From contig NZ_JARLTC010000002.1 of assembly GCF_029382225.1 (NCBI RefSeq), forward strand, positions 558,001 through 622,000: a stretch of DNA of 64,000 nt. The letters run 5' to 3'. Positions within the stretch are counted from its first letter, which is position 1. Every line of letters starts with the position of its first letter. The translations under genes were made by a program, and so were the position numbers. This DNA is from Spongiactinospora sp. TRM90649 (lineage in GTDB: Bacteria > Actinomycetota > Actinomycetes > Streptosporangiales > Streptosporangiaceae). The notes below the pieces were generated by a model, which was not told the DNA's origin, made no database searches, and saw only the letters and a program-made list of their open reading frames with translations. Of the stretch, positions 57,837 through 64,000 are shown piece by piece.

Positions 57837-58709
57837 TCAGGAGGTGCGGGACCCCCGGTGGCTGCCGGTCAGCGTGGCGTAGACGATGACGTTGTCGGTG
57901 TAGTGCCCGGTCGAGCGGTTGTAGGTGCCTCCGCACGTGATCAGGTGGAGCTGCGCGTTGGTGCGGTCGCCATAGACCCGCTCGGTGGGGAAGGTGCGCT
58001 TGTCGGCCTGCTCCACGCCGCCCACGGTGAACACCGCGACCGTGCCGTCCTGGCGCCGCACCTCGATCTGGTCGCCGTAGCGCAGCTCGGCCAGCCTGCT
58101 GAACACCGCGCTGCGGGTGGCGGTGTCCTTGTGGCCCAGCATGATCGACGGCCCGGCCTCACCCGCCGTGGGCCCGTGACGGAACCAGCCCACCAGGTTC
58201 GGGTCATTGCCCGGCGGCACCTGGATCGTGCCGTCCTTGGCCAGGCCGAGCGACTTGATCGGCGCGTCGATGCCCAGCTTCTTGACCACCAGGCGCAGCG
58301 GGGTGGACGGCTGCATCGGTGGCGCGGGCTGGATCGGCGGAAGCGGCGGCGGCGCGGTGGGCGCCGCCTGGAACAGCCCGTTGTCGACCGACGGCTGCGC
58401 CTTGTGCGGAAGCTGGGTGCGCCCGTCGGTCAGGTTGTAGCCCGCCGGGTCGGCGATCATGAACAGCAGGCCCGCCACGACCGTCACCACCCCGGCCACG
58501 GCGGCCAGGATGAGGATCGACCGCAGCACCTTGCCGCCCTGCGGCCTGCCCGGCTGTTCGGGCTCCCGCCACTGCGGCTGCTGCTGGTAGTAGACCGGCT
58601 GGGGCTGGCCCTGCTGGTAGGGAGGCTGCGTGCCATACGGGACGGGATGGCCCTGGTAGGGATACCCGCCCTGCTGCGGGTATCCGCCCTCCGGAGGCTG
58701 CGTGGTCAC
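57837..58709 (-). CDS. Class F sortase
   Basis: 290 residues from a GTG at 58707-58709 with GGAGGGG 7 nt upstream. The cytoplasmic N-terminus (1-60) is rich in Gly, Tyr, Pro and Gln. A helix at about 62-84 anchors it. Catalytic His in MLGHKDTATR near residue 193, Cys in LITCGGTYNRSTGHYTDN near 258, and the Arg in that loop. Transpeptidase that links surface proteins to the wall. It follows its presumed substrate gene by 15 bp. Confidence 0.88.
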   Translation of the reverse strand: MTTQPPEGGYPQQGGYPYQGHPVPYGTQPPYQQGQPQPVYYQQQPQWREPEQPGRPQGGKVLRSILILAAVAGVVTVVAGLLFMIADPAGYNLTDGRTQLPHKAQPSVDNGLFQAAPTAPPPLPPIQPAPPMQPSTPLRLVVKKLGIDAPIKSLGLAKDGTIQVPPGNDPNLVGWFRHGPTAGEAGPSIMLGHKDTATRSAVFSRLAELRYGDQIEVRRQDGTVAVFTVGGVEQADKRTFPTERVYGDRTNAQLHLITCGGTYNRSTGHYTDNVIVYATLTGSHRGSRTS

Positions 58710-58724
58710 CGGCGGCCCCTCCGG

Positions 58725-59660
58725 TCAGCCCCGGGTCGCCGCAGTGCGCCGGCGCAGGAGCAGTCCGCCGATTCCCGCGCCGACCACGAGCACCGACCCG
58801 ACCAGCACGAACATCCGCCCGTCCGGGCCCATGTCGCCGCCGCCGCCGGTGGCCGCGCCGTCCTTGGGCGTCTTGTCGATCTGGCTGTCGGCCGTCACGG
58901 TGGCCGTCTTCGTGTTGGTACGGCGGGGCGTCGGCGACGTGCTGTCACTGGCGGTCGGGGTCGCGGTCGGCGTGGCGCTGGCGGTCGGCGAGCCCGTGCC
59001 GCCGACGGGCAGGTTCAGCGCCGGCCCCGCGCCGGCGGCGATGCAGTTGTAGTAGACCGTCGAGGTTCCGCTGCCCGACTTGAGCACGAAGCCCTGGCCC
59101 TGGAGGACGATCGTGCCTTCGCCGGTGGGCTGCAGGACCACGGCCATCGACGTGGGAATCGGCAGGTCGTCGGTCGTGGAGAGGGACTGCGTGGCGACCA
59201 CCGTGCCCTTGGCGACCGGGGTGGAACTCGCCACCGGGCCGCTGATCGACAGCGTGCCCTCGGCCGCGATCATGGCGCCGGACGCGATGGTGACCGGCGC
59301 GGGCAACGGGGTGCTCGTGGTGGTCGGGGTACCGCTGTTGGTGTCACTGGTCGTCGGCGTGGCCGACGGACTGGCGGTGGGCGACCCGGTGGCGGTCGAG
59401 CTCGTGGTGGGGCTCGCGCTGCCGCCGATCCGCCAGTTCACGGTGACCGCGGTATTGGGCTGCGGGGTGCCGGAAGGGCCGACCAGTTCCATCGGGAAGA
59501 CCACGGTGAGCCCCGGCTGCCCGTTGGTCGGCGTGCAGGTGTACTGGACATCGACCGGCGCCGCCAGCGCGGGGATCGCGCCGAACACGAGCCCGCACCC
59601 GATGGCTCCCAGGGCGGCGGTCTTCAGGGCGACGCGGCGTCGCGCCTTGGACTTCAGCAC
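58725..59660 (-). CDS. Secreted Ser/Thr-rich surface protein, probable sortase F substrate
   Basis: 311 residues. Signal peptide (RRVALKTAALGAIGCGLVFG ... ALAAP), a folded domain with the cysteine-containing strands YTCTPTNG and YYNCIAAG, two Thr/Ser/Pro linkers, then KDGAATGGGG, a hydrophobic helix VLVGSVLVVGAGIGGLLL and an RRR tail. This is the layout of a cell-wall sorting signal without LPXTG. The domain itself is unnamed to me. Directly upstream of a sortase gene. Confidence 0.7.
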   Translation of the reverse strand: MLKSKARRRVALKTAALGAIGCGLVFGAIPALAAPVDVQYTCTPTNGQPGLTVVFPMELVGPSGTPQPNTAVTVNWRIGGSASPTTSSTATGSPTASPSATPTTSDTNSGTPTTTSTPLPAPVTIASGAMIAAEGTLSISGPVASSTPVAKGTVVATQSLSTTDDLPIPTSMAVVLQPTGEGTIVLQGQGFVLKSGSGTSTVYYNCIAAGAGPALNLPVGGTGSPTASATPTATPTASDSTSPTPRRTNTKTATVTADSQIDKTPKDGAATGGGGDMGPDGRMFVLVGSVLVVGAGIGGLLLRRRTAATRG

Positions 59661-59841
59661 TGTCCCATTCTCCGTTTCAGCGGGGGCTCTCGGATCGACA
59701 GGCGGACCAGCGTGCCGGTCTTTAGTGATGACTCCAGTCAGATCCTATGAATAGATGATGCGAACAGGCACCCAAATACCGAAATCGGGCATAGATTCAT
59801 TCCCGCAACGGAAGATCGTTACGGGTGGTGATCGGGATGTC

Positions 59842-60834
59842 TCACCGAGTGCGCTTGGAGAGCGTCGCGTAGACGATGATGTTGTCGGTGTAGTGACCGG
59901 TCTTCGGGTCGTAGATGCCACCACAGGTGATCACCCGCAGGCTGGCGTCGTTGAGGTTGCTGTAGACGCGGGCCGTCGGGAAGGTGCTCTTGCTGATCTT
60001 CTCCACGCCGTCCACGGTGAATTCGACGATCTTGCCGTCGTTCCTGGCGACCCGGATCTTCTGCCCCCGCTTCACCTGGTTGAGCCGGTAGAAGACGGCG
60101 GGACCGGTGCGGTTGTTGACGTGCCCCAGGATCACGGCCGGGCCGATCTCGCCGGGCACCGGCCCGTACCGGTACCAGCCGCCCAGCTTCGGCCGGTTCA
60201 GCGGCGGCACCTGGATCTCGCGGTTCTGCTGCACGCCCAGTGACACCAGGCGGGCGGAGACCCCGATGGCCGGGATGGAGATGCGGGTGGGCCGGGTCTT
60301 CTCGGTCGTCTTCACCGGCGGCGGGGCCTTGACGGCGGGCAGCGGCGGCGGCGCGGCGGGCTCGGCCGGAGTCAGCGGCACGCCGGGGCCACCGGGGCCC
60401 ACCGTGGGCAGGGTCAGCGGGTCGGCCGCCTGCTGTACCGCCGCCGTCTGCGGGGCGGGCGGCTCGGCGGCCGGAGCGGCGGCGAGCACGCCCTCCTGGA
60501 CGGGAGGCGGGGCCAGGTAGGCGAGCAGCCCCGCCATGATCGCCGCGATCCCGCCGAGCGACACGACGATGAGGACGGCGGGCAGCACCGCCGAGCGCAG
60601 CCTGGCCTTCACACTCTGGCGGGCGGGCCTGCCGTACGGATCCTGTCCGAGCATGTGCCGGCCGGACGGGCCGGGGCCGATCGCGAACTGCTCGGGCTGC
60701 CCCGGGCCGAGCGCCGGCATCTGGGGCTGCTGGTAGGGCGCCTGGTACGGGTATTGATACGGCTGCTGGTAGGGCTGCTGCTGGTACGGCGGCTGCTCGT
60801 GAGGCGGCCCGCCGTACGGGCCCGGGTGGCTCAT
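59842..60834 (-). CDS. Class F sortase (second copy)
   Basis: 330 residues from the ATG at 60832-60834, overlapping the substrate stop (ATGA). Cytoplasmic N-terminus with a PYQQ-rich stretch (residues 17-40), a helix near 80-105, a Pro-rich stalk, then the catalytic domain: His in ILGHVNNRTG near 237, Cys in VITCGGIYDPKTGHYTDN near 303. Clear paralogue of the sortase at 57837 with a longer stalk. Confidence 0.88.
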   Translation of the reverse strand: MSHPGPYGGPPHEQPPYQQQPYQQPYQYPYQAPYQQPQMPALGPGQPEQFAIGPGPSGRHMLGQDPYGRPARQSVKARLRSAVLPAVLIVVSLGGIAAIMAGLLAYLAPPPVQEGVLAAAPAAEPPAPQTAAVQQAADPLTLPTVGPGGPGVPLTPAEPAAPPPLPAVKAPPPVKTTEKTRPTRISIPAIGVSARLVSLGVQQNREIQVPPLNRPKLGGWYRYGPVPGEIGPAVILGHVNNRTGPAVFYRLNQVKRGQKIRVARNDGKIVEFTVDGVEKISKSTFPTARVYSNLNDASLRVITCGGIYDPKTGHYTDNIIVYATLSKRTR

Positions 60835-62225
60835 CGCCCGCCTCCCGCCACGTGCGCTGCCCTGCGCCGGTGCAGCAGCAGGCCGCCCAGCACACCGCCG
60901 GTGAGCATCGCCACGCCCACGCCGATCAGCGGGCCGCCGGAGGGCGGTGTGGGCCCTTCACCGGTCTGCGGCGCGCCGACCGGGGTGATCTCCACCTGCG
61001 GGGTCGCGGTCGCCGTGACGGTGCGGGTGTTGGTCGGGCGCGGCGAAGCGGTGGCGGTGGCGGTCGAGGTGCTCGTGGAGGTCGCGCCGTTGCCGTTCTG
61101 GTTGCCGTTGCCGTTGCCGGTGTTGGACGGGCCAGGCGTGGTCGGACCGGTGTTGGTCGGACCAGGCGTGGTCGGGCCGGGGCCGGACGGGCCCGGGGTG
61201 CTCACGGTCGGGTCGGGGCTCTGCGTCACGCCGCCGCCGCTGCCCACGGTGATCTTGAAGGCCACGTTGGGGGTGTCGGGGGTGCAGACGGAACGGAACT
61301 CGGCGGGCGGGTTCTTCAGCTCGCGCGTGACGACCTTGAAGGCGTCCACGAACGCCCAGCTGTTGTCTTCGAGATTGGTGACGAGCAACGTGTGGTCGGC
61401 CTTGTAGGGCAGGTTGCGCATCTTCCAGATGGTGTATCCGCCCGCGTTGACCACGTTGACGTCGGTGCCGTCGTCGTTCTTGGACGGGTCGGCGGTGACC
61501 GGAACCCCTGGCTGGCCGTCGATCTTGAACTCCAGGTTGCCGCCGCGGTAGTCGCGCTCAGTGATGAAGTCCACGCCCGTCCCGGCGAACTTCAGCTCGA
61601 CGGTGGCGCCGCCCTTGGTGGTCGCGTGGACGTCGCGCCCCACGTCGTTGAAGCTGAGCGGCCGGTCGTTGTAGTCGCCCCACTCGGGACCGCTGTAGGT
61701 GATGCCCGCCTCGTCGTCGTTCACGATCTTCTCGCCCGCCGCCGGGGTGAAGTCGACCACCAGGTTGCGCGGCGAGATGCTGATCTCGCCCTCCTTGGTG
61801 GCCCCGACGGCGCCGGTGACCAGTGAGGGGAGCCGCAGCGGGTCGCCCACCCGCAGCTCCGGCTGGTCGATCGAGCCCTCGGCCGCGTCGTTGCCGGTCC
61901 ACGGCCCCTTGATGTTGAGGCGGCCCTTGCCGGACAGCTTGGACCCGGCGGCCAGGTAGCCCGGCGAGGTGAACGCGGTCTGGTCGCGGTACCTCAGATC
62001 CCACTTGACGTCGATCTCCTGGCCGACGGTCATCGTGGTCGGGGCCGTGATGGTCGCCCTCAGCCGGGTGCCCTTGCCCACGCCGTCCGTACACGTGTAG
62101 TCCAGTGCCACACCGACCGTGTCGGCCCCGGCCGGAGCGCCGGAGATCGCCACCAGCCCGCCACCGATCAGACACAGCACCGAACCGGCCACGGTTCTAC
62201 GGAGCCCAGTTCCCCAGCCGCCCAC
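60831..62225 (-). CDS. Large secreted surface protein, probable sortase F substrate
   Basis: 464 residues from a GTG at 62223-62225. Signal peptide of about 34 residues, a first domain (DYTCTDGVGKGTRLRATITA) related to that of the smaller substrate, then a jelly-roll-like domain with VELKFAGTGVDFITERDYRG and HTLLVTNLEDNSWAFVDAFK, as in carbohydrate-binding surface proteins. A Thr/Pro/Gly and Asn/Gly linker leads to TPVGAPQTGEG, a helix and HRRR. Coupled to the second sortase by a 4-bp overlap. Confidence 0.72.
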   Translation of the reverse strand: MGGWGTGLRRTVAGSVLCLIGGGLVAISGAPAGADTVGVALDYTCTDGVGKGTRLRATITAPTTMTVGQEIDVKWDLRYRDQTAFTSPGYLAAGSKLSGKGRLNIKGPWTGNDAAEGSIDQPELRVGDPLRLPSLVTGAVGATKEGEISISPRNLVVDFTPAAGEKIVNDDEAGITYSGPEWGDYNDRPLSFNDVGRDVHATTKGGATVELKFAGTGVDFITERDYRGGNLEFKIDGQPGVPVTADPSKNDDGTDVNVVNAGGYTIWKMRNLPYKADHTLLVTNLEDNSWAFVDAFKVVTRELKNPPAEFRSVCTPDTPNVAFKITVGSGGGVTQSPDPTVSTPGPSGPGPTTPGPTNTGPTTPGPSNTGNGNGNQNGNGATSTSTSTATATASPRPTNTRTVTATATPQVEITPVGAPQTGEGPTPPSGGPLIGVGVAMLTGGVLGGLLLHRRRAAHVAGGGR

Positions 62226-62343
62226 CGCACACTCCGATCAACCCGGACACGCCCAGGGAACGGGCCATCCGATCACAAGTCCGCGAGAATCGTACTGACA
62301 CCGCGCTTTTCTGGCCACACAAGCCGGCCACAGGGAGGCAACG

Positions 62344-63495
62344 ATGCGACGAGACCTCTTCGAAGAGGAGCACCTGCTCTTCCGCGAGAGCGTGCGCGAG
62401 TTCATGACCCGGGAAATCACCCCGCACCACGCGGAGTGGGAAAAGCAGGGAATCGTTCCACGAGACGTCTGGAAGCACGCCGGAGAGATGGGCATGTTCG
62501 GCTTCTCCGTGCCCGAGGAGTACGGCGGGGCGGGAATCACCGATTTCCGATACAACGTGGTCATCGTCGAAGAGATCATCAGAATCGGCGCCACCGGTCT
62601 CGGATTCGGCCTGCACAACGACATCGTGGCTCCCTACCTGGTGCATCTCACCGACGACGAGCAGAAACGGCGCTGGCTGCCCGGTTTCGTCACCGGCGAG
62701 CTGATCACCGCGATCGCGATGACCGAACCGGCGGCGGGCAGCGACCTCCAGGGCATCCGCGCCACCGCGACCAGGGCCGAGGGATCCGACCACTACGTGC
62801 TCAACGGGCAGAAGACGTTCATCACCAACGGCATCAACGCCGACCTGGTCGTGGTGGCCGCCAAGACCGACCCCGGGGCCGGGGCGCGCGGCATCACCCT
62901 GCTCGTTGCCGAACGCGGCATGGACGGATTCACCCGGGGCCGGAACCTGGAGAAGATCGGCATGCACGCCCAGGACACCGCCGAACTGTTCTTCCACGAC
63001 GTCCGCGTCCCGGTCGCCAACCGCCTCGGCGACGCCGATGGCCAGGGCTTCGTCCAGCTCATGCGCAACCTGCCGCAGGAACGGCTGTCCATCGCGGTGG
63101 CCGCGGTCGCGGCGGCCGAGTCGGCGCTGGAGGCGACCATCGAGTACTGCAGGTCGCGCACCGCCTTCGGCCGCAACCTGGGTTCGTTCCAGAACACCCG
63201 GTTCGTGCTCGCCGAACTGGCCACCGAGGTGGAGATCGCCCGGCATTACGTGGACAAGTGCGTCCTCGCCCTCAACGCCGGGGAACTCGACGCGGTCGAC
63301 GCCGCCAAGGCCAAATGGTGGACCACCGAACTGCAGAACAAGGTCATGGACCGCTGCCTGCAGCTGCACGGCGGCTACGGCTACATGCTCGAATACCCGG
63401 TCGCCAAGGCATGGCAGGACAGCCGCGTGCAGACCATCTACGGCGGCAGCACCGAGATCATGAAGGAGATCATCGGCCGCTCTTTCGGCTTCTGA
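62344..63495 (+). CDS. Acyl-CoA dehydrogenase
   Basis: 383 residues; GGGAGG precedes the ATG by 6 nt. The FAD-binding block AIAMTEPAAGSDLQGIRATA, LNGQKTFITNGINADLVVVA, CRSRTAFGRNLGSFQNTRFV and the C-terminal catalytic region QTIYGGSTEIMKEIIGRS are all present. It oxidises acyl-CoA in beta-oxidation or branched-chain degradation. The substrate cannot be told. The upstream 118 bp separate it from the divergent surface-protein gene. Confidence 0.92.
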   Translation: MRRDLFEEEHLLFRESVREFMTREITPHHAEWEKQGIVPRDVWKHAGEMGMFGFSVPEEYGGAGITDFRYNVVIVEEIIRIGATGLGFGLHNDIVAPYLVHLTDDEQKRRWLPGFVTGELITAIAMTEPAAGSDLQGIRATATRAEGSDHYVLNGQKTFITNGINADLVVVAAKTDPGAGARGITLLVAERGMDGFTRGRNLEKIGMHAQDTAELFFHDVRVPVANRLGDADGQGFVQLMRNLPQERLSIAVAAVAAAESALEATIEYCRSRTAFGRNLGSFQNTRFVLAELATEVEIARHYVDKCVLALNAGELDAVDAAKAKWWTTELQNKVMDRCLQLHGGYGYMLEYPVAKAWQDSRVQTIYGGSTEIMKEIIGRSFGF

Positions 63496-63807
63496 TTCGC
63501 CAGATCGGATTTCCGGCATCCATCGGTGTCCACCGGCATCCAGGGGGTGTCCACCGGTTTCTATGGGCCGGTGTGCACCAAGCCCGCCCACAGATCCGGC
63601 CTGCGCGGGTGGGCCTCGCGCATGCTCGGCGGTGCACGACCCGGCGTACGACGCGTGGCACGTCGGCTACCTGTGGGACGGCGACTCGTGGGGTCAACAA
63701 CGAGGGCCGGACCTTCAAGTGGGGCAGGGTCTTGAACTCGCGTCCCACCACCTGACGATCGCAACGCGGACGGCACCACACGCTCCCGCGTGCGGTGAGC
63801 GACGACG
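63496..63807. other. Gene-poor stretch with a possible frameshifted remnant
   Basis: No intact gene. At about 63632-63695 one plus-strand frame reads VHDPAYDAWHVGYLWDGDSW and at about 63693-63755 the neighbouring frame continues GVNNEGRTFKWGRVLNSRP before a stop, as expected of a single coding sequence broken by a frameshift. I do not recognise the protein. It also holds three short CCACCGG-containing repeats (63535-63563). Confidence 0.3.
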
Positions 63808-63840
63808 CCTGCGCCATCTCCCCCAGGATGGCGCAGGTTT
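63808..63840 (+). terminator. Hairpin with short T-run upstream of the ASCH gene
   Basis: Perfect 11-bp stem CCTGCGCCATC / GATGGCGCAGG with an 8-nt loop, then TTT. It is 28 bp upstream of the next ATG, so it could also be an operator. Confidence 0.6.
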
Positions 63841-63867
63841 CGCGGTCGCTCGCCGTAGAGTCGGACC

Positions 63868-64000
63868 ATGCTGTTCGAGCGTCGGCTGCGAGACGGGCTG
63901 CGGAATGGGACGATCACCGTCGCGTTCAGGCGGTGGAAGCGGCGGCAGGCCAGCGCGGGCGGGCGGTACCGCACCGGTGACGGCGGAATCGCCGAGGTGA
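63868..64000 (+). CDS. ASCH-domain (PUA-like) protein, 3' end beyond window
   Basis: 44 codons visible from the ATG at 63868: MLFERRLRDGLRNGTITVAF, then RRWKRRQASAGGRYRTGDGG, the N-terminal pattern of actinobacterial ASCH proteins, a PUA-related fold thought to bind RNA. TAGAGT at 63856-63861 stands 6 nt before the ATG and there is no ribosome-binding site, so a leaderless mRNA is likely. The rest lies beyond the right edge. Confidence 0.7.
   Translation, partial: MLFERRLRDGLRNGTITVAFRRWKRRQASAGGRYRTGDGGIAEV

Overview
The window is a high-GC actinobacterial chromosome segment. RpoB, RpoC, EF-Tu, S7 and S12 look like those of Streptosporangiales (Streptosporangiaceae/Thermomonosporaceae type). 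Supporting signs are frequent GTG and TTG starts, an acidic N-terminal extension on NusG, class F sortases, and a genus-typical mix of ECF sigma factors and XRE, TetR and AraC regulators. This placement is by recognition only. The translation and transcription core is read right to left (minus strand).

Core layout, right to left: tRNA-Trp, secE, nusG, rplK, rplA (40.9-38.3 kb); then about 11 kb of accessory genes; then the L10 leader, rplJ and rplL (26.1-24.8 kb); a residual Mce-type locus (24.6-22.3 kb: MceG-like ATPase plus two Mce-associated membrane proteins, with no YrbE or Mce core genes); rpoB and rpoC (21.8-14.4 kb); a second accessory insertion (14.0-8.3 kb); and the str/S10 block rpsL, rpsG, fusA, tuf, rpsJ, rplC, rplD, rplW, rplB, rpsS, rplV (7.8-0 kb, rplV cut by the window edge). 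Strong hairpins follow tuf, rpoC, rplL and rplA.

Accessory islands. 8.3-14.0 kb: a DUF4352-like membrane protein, a small membrane protein, an alpha/beta hydrolase, a deletion-fused sigma/CU044_5270 remnant, a secreted M14 carboxypeptidase with an inserted phage-tail-like domain, and a lipoprotein. 26.1-38.1 kb: AraC/NAD-binding protein pair, SDR, an XRE-TPR regulator with two small overlapping genes, a TetR/DUF2306 pair with two matching operators, an IS30-HTH/MarR fusion regulator divergent from a beta-lactamase-fold gene, a RibD_C reductase, and an LppX-like lipoprotein. About 2 kb inside this island is gene-poor and carries repeats and probable IS debris.

41-64 kb is ordinary chromosome with several regulatory modules: an aminotransferase; an ECF sigma factor overlapping a single-pass PASTA protein; an adenosine-deaminase-like enzyme; a second ECF/anti-sigma-like pair; a methyltransferase; a sugar ABC importer preceded by four DasR-like (dre) palindromes; a thiolase; a three-gene FixH/metal-handling-like membrane operon beside a NarL-type two-component system; two tandem class F sortase/substrate pairs; an acyl-CoA dehydrogenase; and the start of an ASCH-domain gene. 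Three copies of a roughly 60-bp dispersed element sit in intergenic DNA.

The most noteworthy candidates are the dre-like array, the sortase pairs with a shared non-LPXTG sorting signal, the sigma/PASTA pair, the fusion regulator with its CATTGCA operator array, and the M14 insertion domain.
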